A stretch of DNA of 64,000 bases, taken from Paracidobacterium acidisoli (GTDB taxonomy: Bacteria > Acidobacteriota > Terriglobia > Terriglobales > Acidobacteriaceae). The notes under the pieces are model-generated. The model was given only the letters and a program-made list of their open reading frames with translations, was not told the origin of the DNA and did no database searches. The stretch spans positions 717,026-781,025 of the forward strand of contig NZ_QVQT02000002.1 of assembly GCF_003428625.2 (NCBI RefSeq). The letters run 5' to 3'. The position numbers and the translations under genes were made by a program. This document shows, in pieces, positions 57,573 through 64,000 of the stretch (position 1 is its first letter; every line of letters begins with the position of its first letter).

Positions 57573-59176
57573 TTTCCGTCAGCAATATAAGCATGCGCTA
57601 CGGCGCGAAGATCCTCTTCGAGGACGTAAGCGTAACCTTCATTCCCGGCCGCCGCTACGGGCTGACGGGGCCGAACGGAGCGGGCAAGTCGACGTTCATG
57701 AAGGTCCTGACCGGCGAGCTGGACGCGCAGAAAGGCAATGTGGTGCGGCCGAAGAAGCTGGGCGTGCTGCGCCAGGATCAATTTGCCTTCGACGAGTACC
57801 GCGTGATCGACACCGTGATCATGGGCAACAAGCCGCTGTGGGCGGCGATGGAAGAGCGCGACCGGATCTACTCGAAGGCCGAGCTGACGGACGACGACGG
57901 CATGCGGCTGGGCGAGCTGGAAGGCATTGTCGGCGAAGAGGACGGCTACACGGCGGAGAGCGATGCGGCGATTCTGCTGCAGGGGCTGGATATTTCCGAT
58001 GAGCTGCACGAGCGCAGGATGGGCGAGCTGCAGGGCGGACAGAAGGTGCGCGTGTTGCTGGCGCAGGCGCTGTTCGGCAAGCCGCAGGCACTGCTGCTGG
58101 ACGAGCCGACGAACCACCTGGATCTGGACTCGATCCACTGGCTGCAGGATTTTCTGATCCGGTTTGAAGGCACGCTGATCACGATTTCGCACGACCGGCA
58201 CTTTCTGAACAGCGTGACGACGCACACGGCGGATATCGACTACCAGACGATCATTACCTACACGGGCGGGTATGACGAGATGGTGGTGGCGAAGACGCAG
58301 ATTCGCTCACGGCTGGAGTCGCAGAACGAGCAGCGCGAGAAGAAGATTGCGCAGCTGAACGAGTTCATCGCGCGCTTTGCCGCCGGAACGCGCTCAAGCC
58401 AGGTGACGAGCCGCAAGAAGGAAGTGGAGCGGCTGCAGACGACGGAGCTGGCGCGGTCGAATATTCAGCGCCCGTATATCCGCTTCGACCAGGTAAGGCC
58501 GTCGGGCAAGCATGCGATGGAGTTCGAAGGTCTGCGCAAGACGTATGGCGACCAGGTGGTGATTGACGGCTTTGGCGCGAGCGTGATGCGCGGCGAAAAG
58601 ATCGCGCTGATGGGACGCAACGCGCAGGGCAAGACAACGCTGCTGAAGGCGCTGCTGGCGAGCCAGCCGGATTTTGCGGAGAAGGATTTCGTGCTCGACG
58701 CGGGAAGCGTGAAGTGGGGGCACGAGGTGCAGATCGGGTACTTCCCGCAGGATCACACGGGGATCATTGAGCATGGGCTGACGGTTTCCGACTGGCTGCA
58801 CCAGTGGGACCCGAAGGTGACGAAGGAAGAGATTCGCGGCATTCTCGGGCAGATGCTGTTTCGCGGCGAAGAGGGACTGAAGCAGACGGCGGCGCTGTCG
58901 GGCGGCGAGGCTGCGAGGCTGCTGTTCTGCAAGCTGATGCTGCAGAAGCCGAATCTGCTGATCTTCGACGAGCCGACGAACCACCTGGATCTGGAATCGA
59001 TCAACGCGCTGAACGTGGCGCTGCAGAAGTATGAAGGCACGGTGCTGCTGGTGACGCACGATCACGACCTGATCGATGAAGTCGGCACGCGCATCTGGCA
59101 CTTCGATGGCGGCGCGATCGAAGACTTCAAGGGGCCGTACGAGGAGTATCAGCAGGCTGCGGCGGCGGCGCGCTAG
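57569..59176 (+). CDS. ybiT: ABC-F ATPase, YbiT-like
   Basis: A 535-residue soluble protein with two ABC domains and no membrane part. It parallels E. coli YbiT: RYGLTGPNGAGKSTFMKVLT, LGVLRQDQFAFDEYRVIDTV, LLLDEPTNHLDLDSIHWLQD, THTADIDYQTIITYTGGYDE, the interdomain linker RFAAGTRSSQVTSRKKEVER, and second-domain ALMGRNAQGKTTLLKALLAS and LLIFDEPTNHLDLESINALN. The first-domain signature is degenerate (GELQGGQKVRVLLAQ). ABC-F proteins act on the ribosome, relieving stalls or protecting against antibiotics. A DUF3565 gene follows after 5 bases and a second ABC-F (Uup-like) gene after that, all in one operon. Confidence 0.93.
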   Translation: MISVSNISMRYGAKILFEDVSVTFIPGRRYGLTGPNGAGKSTFMKVLTGELDAQKGNVVRPKKLGVLRQDQFAFDEYRVIDTVIMGNKPLWAAMEERDRIYSKAELTDDDGMRLGELEGIVGEEDGYTAESDAAILLQGLDISDELHERRMGELQGGQKVRVLLAQALFGKPQALLLDEPTNHLDLDSIHWLQDFLIRFEGTLITISHDRHFLNSVTTHTADIDYQTIITYTGGYDEMVVAKTQIRSRLESQNEQREKKIAQLNEFIARFAAGTRSSQVTSRKKEVERLQTTELARSNIQRPYIRFDQVRPSGKHAMEFEGLRKTYGDQVVIDGFGASVMRGEKIALMGRNAQGKTTLLKALLASQPDFAEKDFVLDAGSVKWGHEVQIGYFPQDHTGIIEHGLTVSDWLHQWDPKVTKEEIRGILGQMLFRGEEGLKQTAALSGGEAARLLFCKLMLQKPNLLIFDEPTNHLDLESINALNVALQKYEGTVLLVTHDHDLIDEVGTRIWHFDGGAIEDFKGPYEEYQQAAAAAR

Positions 59177-59181
59177 GACCG

Positions 59182-59424
59182 ATGGCCGGAATGCGCGGGC
59201 TGCCGCAGGTGATTACGGGCTTTCACCAGGACGAGCATGGCGACTGGGTGGCCGATCTGGCGTGCGGGCATACGCAGCATGTGCGGCACCGGCCTCCGTG
59301 GGAGCTGCGGCCCTGGGTAGTGAGCGAAGAGGGACGCAGAGAGCATCTGGGCAGCGTGCTCGGCTGCGTGAAGTGCGAAACGGACGAAGGCGGCTTCCCT
59401 GCTCCGGCGAAGACCGCATGGTGA
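59182..59424 (+). CDS. DUF3565 small protein
   Basis: An 80-residue protein with the DUF3565 core: ITGFHQDEHGDWVADLACGH, then TQHVRHRPPWELRPWVVSEE and a closing VLGCVKCE. The Cys/His set (ACGHTQHVRH and CVKC) suggests a small zinc-binding or redox fold. The function of the family is unknown. It starts 5 bases after the YbiT-like gene and stops 7 bases before the Uup-like TTG start, so it is the middle gene of a three-gene operon, which hints at a link with ribosome-associated ABC-F proteins. Confidence 0.88.
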   Translation: MAGMRGLPQVITGFHQDEHGDWVADLACGHTQHVRHRPPWELRPWVVSEEGRREHLGSVLGCVKCETDEGGFPAPAKTAW

Positions 59425-59431
59425 AGACAGC

Positions 59432-61249
59432 TTGCTGATTCTCAACGCGCAAAATCTGACGAAGGCCTTTGGAGCCGCTCCGCTCTTCCGCGATATCTCG
59501 TTCACGGTGAACGAGGGCGATCACATTGGTCTGATCGGGCCGAACGGGTCGGGCAAATCGACGCTGCTGAAGATGATGGCGGGAGAGATTCCGCCGGACG
59601 AAGGCGCGGTGACGCTGCGCTCGGGCGCGCGGATGGTGTACATCGAGCAGGATTCGCAGTTCGCTCCGGGCGAGACGGTGCGCTCGGTGGTGGAAGAGGG
59701 GCTGCGGCGGGCGCGGGTTGCGGAGGCGTACCGGGAGTCGCGGCTGCGGATTACGCTGGGTAAAGCGGGCCTGATCGAATTTGATACCGAGGCGGTTACA
59801 CTTTCGGGCGGCTGGAAAAAGCGCCTCGCGATTGCGCAGGGACTGGTGCAGCAGCCGGACCTGCTGCTGCTGGACGAGCCGACGAACCATCTGGATCTGG
59901 CGGGCATCGAGTGGCTGGAGGAGCTGATCCGGCAGTCGGGCTTTGCGTGCGTGATTGTGAGCCACGATCGTTATTTCCTGGAGAATTTTGCGACGGGCAT
60001 GGCGGAGCTGGACCGCGCGTATCCTTCGGGGATGCTGCGGACGGCGGGCACATACAGCACGTTTCTGGAGCGCAAGGAAGAGTTTCTGGAGGCGCAGGCG
60101 AAGCGCCAGGAGGCGCTCGAAAACCGCGTGAAGGTGGAGATGGAGTGGCTGCGGCGCGGACCGAAGGCGCGCACCACGAAATCGAAGGCACGCATCGACA
60201 AGGCCAACGAGCTGATCGGCGACCTCGCCGCGATGCAGTCGCGGGGACGCACGGCGACGGCAGGCATCGACTTTACGGCGACGGAGCGGCAGACGAAGCG
60301 GCTGGTGGAGCTGGAAGGCGTTGGGTATTCGGCCGGCGGGCGGGCGCTTTTTTCGAATCTGAATTTTGCAGTGACGGCGGGGATGCGGCTGGGGCTGGTG
60401 GGAGCGAACGGCAGCGGCAAGACGACGCTGCTGCGGCTGATTGCGGGCGAGCTGGAGCCGGAAGAAGGCACGATCCGGCGAGCGAACCTGCTGCGCGTGA
60501 CGTACTTCGAGCAGAACCGGAGACTGGATGGAAACCAGACGCTGCGGAGGGCGCTGGCTCCGGACAGCGATGCGATTGTGTATCAGGATCGCGTGATTCA
60601 TGTGGCGTCGTGGGCGTCGCGGTTTCTGTTTACGGGCGAGCAGCTCAACCAGCCCGTCGAAAGGCTGAGCGGCGGCGAGCGGGCGCGGGTGCTGATTGCG
60701 CGGCTGATGCTGCAGCCGGCGGACCTGCTGATTCTGGACGAGCCGACGAATGATCTTGATATTCCGACGCTGGAGATTCTGGAAGAGAGTTTGCTCGAGT
60801 ATCCGGGCTCGGTGCTGCTGGTGACGCACGACCGCTACATGCTGGATCGCGTGGCGAATGTGGTGCTGGGGCTGGACGGGCGCGGCGAGGCCGCGGCCTT
60901 TGCGGACTACTCTCAGTGGGAGACGTGGCAGGCGGAACAGGCTTCCGCCGCAAAGAAGAGCCTGCGCGCGGAAAATGACAGATCCACTGTTACGAATTCG
61001 GGCGGGGCGGCGGCGCAGACGGCGAAGAAGAAGCTCTCGTATCTGGAAGCGCGCGAGTGGGCGGCGATCGAAGAGCGCATTGCCGAGGCGGAAGATATTC
61101 TGCGCGGGAAGCGCGCTTTGCTTGAGGACTCCGCTGTGGTGACGGATGCGGCAAAGCTGCAGACGGCGCTGGCGGAGGCAGAAGCGGCGCAGCAGGCGGT
61201 GGATACGCTGTTTGCGCGGTGGGCGGAGCTCGAAGCGAAGCAGTCGTAA
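59432..61249 (+). CDS. uup: ABC-F ATPase, Uup-like
   Basis: A 605-residue soluble protein with two ABC domains: GLIGPNGSGKSTLLKMMAGE and LSGGWKKRLAIAQGL with LLLLDEPTNHLDLAGIEWLE in the first; GLVGANGSGKTTLLRLIAGE and LSGGERARVLIARLM with LLILDEPTNDLDIPTLEILE in the second; the linker contains WLRRGPKARTTKSKARIDKA. The C-terminal 80 residues (KKKLSYLEAREWAAIEERIA onward) form the coiled-coil DNA/RNA-binding tail characteristic of Uup. It starts with TTG seven bases after the DUF3565 stop. Uup is implicated in ribosome assembly and in limiting transposon excision in E. coli, which is notable given the repeat-rich gaps, though no direct link is shown. Confidence 0.92.
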   Translation: MLILNAQNLTKAFGAAPLFRDISFTVNEGDHIGLIGPNGSGKSTLLKMMAGEIPPDEGAVTLRSGARMVYIEQDSQFAPGETVRSVVEEGLRRARVAEAYRESRLRITLGKAGLIEFDTEAVTLSGGWKKRLAIAQGLVQQPDLLLLDEPTNHLDLAGIEWLEELIRQSGFACVIVSHDRYFLENFATGMAELDRAYPSGMLRTAGTYSTFLERKEEFLEAQAKRQEALENRVKVEMEWLRRGPKARTTKSKARIDKANELIGDLAAMQSRGRTATAGIDFTATERQTKRLVELEGVGYSAGGRALFSNLNFAVTAGMRLGLVGANGSGKTTLLRLIAGELEPEEGTIRRANLLRVTYFEQNRRLDGNQTLRRALAPDSDAIVYQDRVIHVASWASRFLFTGEQLNQPVERLSGGERARVLIARLMLQPADLLILDEPTNDLDIPTLEILEESLLEYPGSVLLVTHDRYMLDRVANVVLGLDGRGEAAAFADYSQWETWQAEQASAAKKSLRAENDRSTVTNSGGAAAQTAKKKLSYLEAREWAAIEERIAEAEDILRGKRALLEDSAVVTDAAKLQTALAEAEAAQQAVDTLFARWAELEAKQS

Positions 61250-61952
61250 ACGCGGCTTTCCGGGGCTGAAGCCACTCTTTTCTTTGATGCTTTTGTCACC
61301 GGGCTAAAGCCCGGTGCTTCTACCGGGTCTCGCTGACGCGAGACGAGAAGTGTTCCGTGGCTATGTCGCACAGGGGCTGAAGCCCTTTAGTTTTTGAGGC
61401 TGGTTCGGCACGGCTAAAGCCGTGCCCTGATACAAAGCAGTGAAGCCTTTCATCTTTCGCTTCGTTTCCCACCTTAGCTTCTCCACCCCAGCGAACTTTG
61501 TTCGCCGGGGACCCGGTTCTCCACCCCAGCGCACGAACACCGCGTGCGCCGGGGACCCCGGTTCGCGAAGGTGGGGCACCCGATTCTTCGCAAGTGTAAG
61601 AAAAACAGATCCCTCCGCTGTGTTTCACTGCGTTCTCCACCCCAGTTCACGAAGGTGGGCGCCCGATTCTGCGAACAGCCCATTCATGAGAGGCAAATGC
61701 AGATCCCTCGATTTCGCTCGGGATGACAACAGTAAGGATTCGGGATGACAAGGAGGAAGGCATGACGAGGGAAAGAGTATTCATTCCCATGTCCGAAAAT
61801 CCGGACATGGGGCACCCAGGGCCCGGGGCTGATCTGAAGTGGTGAAGCAGTACGTGGTGGAGCAGTTGCAGATGCCTGCTAAATCGTTTGAGCTTGACTG
61901 GCACTGAGTGCGGTCAATAGCATGGGACGGCAACCCTAACGACTGGAGCTTC
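61250..61952. repeat. 703-base palindromic array with two different tandem hairpin units
   Basis: Order: diverged GGGGCTGAAGCCACT with CTTTTCTTT (about 61262-61284); CACCGGGCTAAAGCCCGGTG plus GTCTCGCTGACGCGAGAC (about 61298-61344); CAGGGGCTGAAGCCC; GGCACGGCTAAAGCCGTGCC (about 61408-61427); outer palindrome with a 38-base unit (61482-61519) and a 45-base unit (61520-61564); a GATCCCTCCGCTG remnant; the CTCGGGATGAC module (about 61700-61730); CCCATGTCCG / CGGACATGGGG (about 61787-61812). A short open stretch (61842-61907) follows without recognisable product. GGAG lies 5 bases before the GH3 start. Confidence 0.85.
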
Positions 61953-64000
61953 ATGCGACTTCGCCGCTCGATCCTTACTGCCTTTTGTCCGCTTGCTGCC
62001 GCGGGCCTGCTTTCTCTTCCTGCCGCGACAGCGCAGAGCCCTGCTCAGACCGCGTCCACCGCGGCTGCGGACCGGCCGTGGATGAATACATCTCTGACTC
62101 CCGACCAGCGCGCGGATCTGGTGATCAAAGCGATGACGCTCGATGAGAAGCTCGATCTGGTGCACGGCACGGGATGGGGCGCGCTCAAGGACGGATCTCC
62201 GATTGCCGAGGGGTCGAATGAGGGAGCGGGCTATGTGCAGGGGATTCCGCGGCTGGGGATTCCGGGGATCAACATGGCGGACTCGGCGGTGGGCGTGCGG
62301 CTGGCGGCGAGAGAGAGCCGCTATGCGACGCTGCTGCCCTCGGTGCTGGGCGCGGCGAGCAGCTGGGACCCGGAGGCGGCGCATCTGTACGGCTCGGTGA
62401 TTGGGCGCGAGCTGCGCGACCAGGGATACAACATGTCGATCGGCGGCGGCGTGGACATTACGCGCGAGCCGCGCAACGGGCGCAACTTCGAGTATGCGGG
62501 CGAGGACCCGGTGCTGGCGGGCACGATGGTCGGCAACGTGGAAAAGGGCGTGCTGGATGAGAAGGTGATGAACGACATCAAGCACTATGCCCTGAACGAC
62601 CAGGAGACGGGCCGCACGATCGTGAATGCCGTTCTGGGCAAGCGGGCGATGCGCGAGTCGGACCTGCTGGCCTTTCAGATTGCGATCGGGATTGCGACGC
62701 CTTCGGCGGTGATGTGCTCGTACAACCGCGTGAACGGCGACTACTCGTGCGAGAACGACTACCTGCTGAACCAGGTGCTGAAGAAGGACTGGGACTTTAA
62801 GGGCTTTGTGGTCTCGGACTGGATGGGCACGCACAGCACGGTGAAGGCGGCGCTGGCGGGGCTGGATAACGAGGAGCCGGGGCCGAACCATCCGGACGAT
62901 CAGGAGCATGACGACAACGATGCGTGGTTTGCCGCGCCGCTGAAGGCGGCGGTGCAGAACGGCCAGGTGCCGATGTCGCGCCTGGAGGACATGGATCACC
63001 GCGTGCTGCGCAGCATGTTCGCGGCGGGCGTGATCGATCATCCGCCGTTTCCGCGCAGGGTGGTGGACCCGTTCCGCGGACGCGACGATGCCGAGCGCAT
63101 TGCGAACGAGAGCATTGTGCTGCTGAAGAATGCGGAGCATCTTCTGCCCCTCGATGGCGGCGTGAAGTCGATTGCGCTGATCGGATCGCATGCGGACGTG
63201 GGCGTGCTGTCGGGCGGCGGCTCGGCGCAGGTGGACGCGCCGGGGGGCAATGCGGCCGATCCGCAGCCGGGAACGATGAAGTGGGGTGAGGCGGTGTACT
63301 TCCCTTCCTCGCCGCTGAAGGAGATTCGCAGACAGGCTCCGCATGCGGCGGTGGAGTTTAACGCGGGCACCGATGTGGCCGCGGCGGCGGCGCTGGCGAA
63401 GCAGTCGCAGGTGGCGATTGTGTTTGTGAATCAGCCGATGATCGAAGGAAAAGACGCGAAGACGCTCTCGCTGCCGGATGACCAGGATGCGCTGGTGGAG
63501 GCGGTGACGGCGGCGAATCCACACACGATTGTGGTGCTGGAGACAGGCGGACCTGTGACGATGCCGTGGGCGGATCGCGTGGCGGGGATTGTGGAGGCGT
63601 GGTATCCGGGCATTGGCGGGGCGCAGTCGCTGGCGAACCTGCTCTTCGGACAGGTGAATCCATCGGGCAAGCTGCCTGTCACGTTTGCGAAGAGCGACGA
63701 TCAGCTTCCGCATCCGGAGGTTCCGGGGATCGGGCTGAAAGAGAAGGCGGTTCCGGGAAACCCTGACCATAAAGAGCTGCCGCGCTTCGATGCCGATTAC
63801 AACACGGAAGGCGCGCGGGTGGGCTACAAGTGGTATGAGTCGGAGCACAGGACGCCGCTGTTTCCGTTCGGCTACGGGCTCTCGTACACGACCTATGCGT
63901 ATTCAAACCTGAAGGCCAACGCGCAGGAGCGCTCGGTGAGCTTCGAGGTGAAGAACACGGGCAGCGTGGCGGGCACGGAGATTGCCGAGGTGTACGCGGA
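61953..64000 (+). CDS. Secreted glycoside hydrolase family 3 beta-glucosidase (runs off the window)
   Basis: 682 complete codons are present. A signal peptide (about 7-28, ending ATAQ) precedes the GH3 N-terminal barrel: MTLDEKLDLVHGTG, GIPRLGIPGINMADSAVGVR, NFEYAGEDPVLAG, K210-H211 in DIKHYALNDQE, and the nucleophile D289 in GFVVSDWMGTHSTVKAALAG. The second domain begins near residue 370 (NESIVLLKNAEHLLPLDGGV) and contains VVLETGGPVTMPWADRVAGI and AWYPGIGGAQSLANLLFGQV. FPFGYGLSYTTY marks the end of that domain, and the fibronectin III-like domain starts before the window ends. Such enzymes release glucose or xylose from beta-linked oligosaccharides outside the cell. No sugar regulator or transporter is adjacent within the window. 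Confidence 0.94.
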   Translation, partial: MRLRRSILTAFCPLAAAGLLSLPAATAQSPAQTASTAAADRPWMNTSLTPDQRADLVIKAMTLDEKLDLVHGTGWGALKDGSPIAEGSNEGAGYVQGIPRLGIPGINMADSAVGVRLAARESRYATLLPSVLGAASSWDPEAAHLYGSVIGRELRDQGYNMSIGGGVDITREPRNGRNFEYAGEDPVLAGTMVGNVEKGVLDEKVMNDIKHYALNDQETGRTIVNAVLGKRAMRESDLLAFQIAIGIATPSAVMCSYNRVNGDYSCENDYLLNQVLKKDWDFKGFVVSDWMGTHSTVKAALAGLDNEEPGPNHPDDQEHDDNDAWFAAPLKAAVQNGQVPMSRLEDMDHRVLRSMFAAGVIDHPPFPRRVVDPFRGRDDAERIANESIVLLKNAEHLLPLDGGVKSIALIGSHADVGVLSGGGSAQVDAPGGNAADPQPGTMKWGEAVYFPSSPLKEIRRQAPHAAVEFNAGTDVAAAAALAKQSQVAIVFVNQPMIEGKDAKTLSLPDDQDALVEAVTAANPHTIVVLETGGPVTMPWADRVAGIVEAWYPGIGGAQSLANLLFGQVNPSGKLPVTFAKSDDQLPHPEVPGIGLKEKAVPGNPDHKELPRFDADYNTEGARVGYKWYESEHRTPLFPFGYGLSYTTYAYSNLKANAQERSVSFEVKNTGSVAGTEIAEVYA

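Noticed and set aside
61842-61907. Short ORF (21 codons) before the GH3 gene
   Set aside because: Too short, no ribosome site and no recognisable product; may be a gene remnant, but this cannot be supported.

Overview
The window reads as a chromosomal segment of a high-GC acidobacterium, probably of the Acidobacteriaceae/Terriglobia (by eye; no database was searched). The signs are four FtsX/MacB-type permeases of the ADOP kind, one with its PadR regulator, the VWFA-related secreted protein family, a SpoIVB-S55-like protein, a Tll0287/DUF3365 sensor, LptC/OstA plus LptB and MlaEF for a Gram-negative envelope, and gaps packed with short palindromic repeats. No rRNA, tRNA, CRISPR array, transposase or phage module was seen.

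Layout. Positions 1-7078 are minus-strand envelope and secretion genes: a partial zinc-dependent phospholipase C-like protein, LolC/E-type permease, beta-propeller protein, zinc alcohol dehydrogenase and S55-like protein. Positions 7154-19544 hold a VWFA protein, a haem-binding HAMP sensor, a Ser/Thr kinase with a rhodanese, an NtrC-type regulator with histidine kinase and lipoprotein (one operon), cytochrome c, an MFS transporter and a Cys/His-motif protein. A minus-strand block at 19996-25932 runs PDZ-GAF-PAS histidine kinase, sigma54 regulator, MlaE, MlaF. Around 26-28 kb lie a low-GC gap, then a sorbosone-dehydrogenase-like enzyme divergent from a cytochrome c. Positions 28401-45983 hold an alpha/beta hydrolase, a TPR protein, FeoAB, three tandem ADOP permeases, and a large LptC/OstA protein with LptB. 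Positions 46282-64000 hold an outer-membrane-like protein, an HdeD-like membrane protein, a sugar-acid catabolic set (MFS, YjhG-type xylonate dehydratase, FAH-family dehydratase), a PadR/ADOP pair, two ABC-F ATPases flanking a DUF3565 gene, and the start of a GH3 beta-glucosidase.

Two whole-window signals stand out. First, almost every gap is a mosaic of a few hairpin modules: a GGGGCTGAAGCCCC terminator-like stem, a CACCGGGCTAAAGCCCGGTG plus GTCTCGC/GCGAGAC pair, a GGCACGGCTGAAGCCGTGCC stem, and an outer CCCACCTTAGC/GAAGGTGGGG palindrome. A 38-45 nt hairpin unit sits inside that outer palindrome as one, two or three copies, is missing from it at one site, and interrupts a different hairpin at another. 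Stem sequences change in compensating pairs. Second, the plus strand changes from C-rich to G-rich, and gene orientation from mostly minus to mostly plus, at about 26-28 kb. That is the pattern expected at a replication origin or at the edge of a large inversion.

How the genes fit together: lipid and envelope traffic (Lol, Lpt, Mla, ADOP), signalling (two NtrC/kinase pairs, a Ser/Thr kinase, PadR), plant-sugar use (GH3, xylonate degradation, PQQ-type sugar oxidation with cytochrome c) and ferrous iron import. Functions are inferred from family resemblance read by eye.
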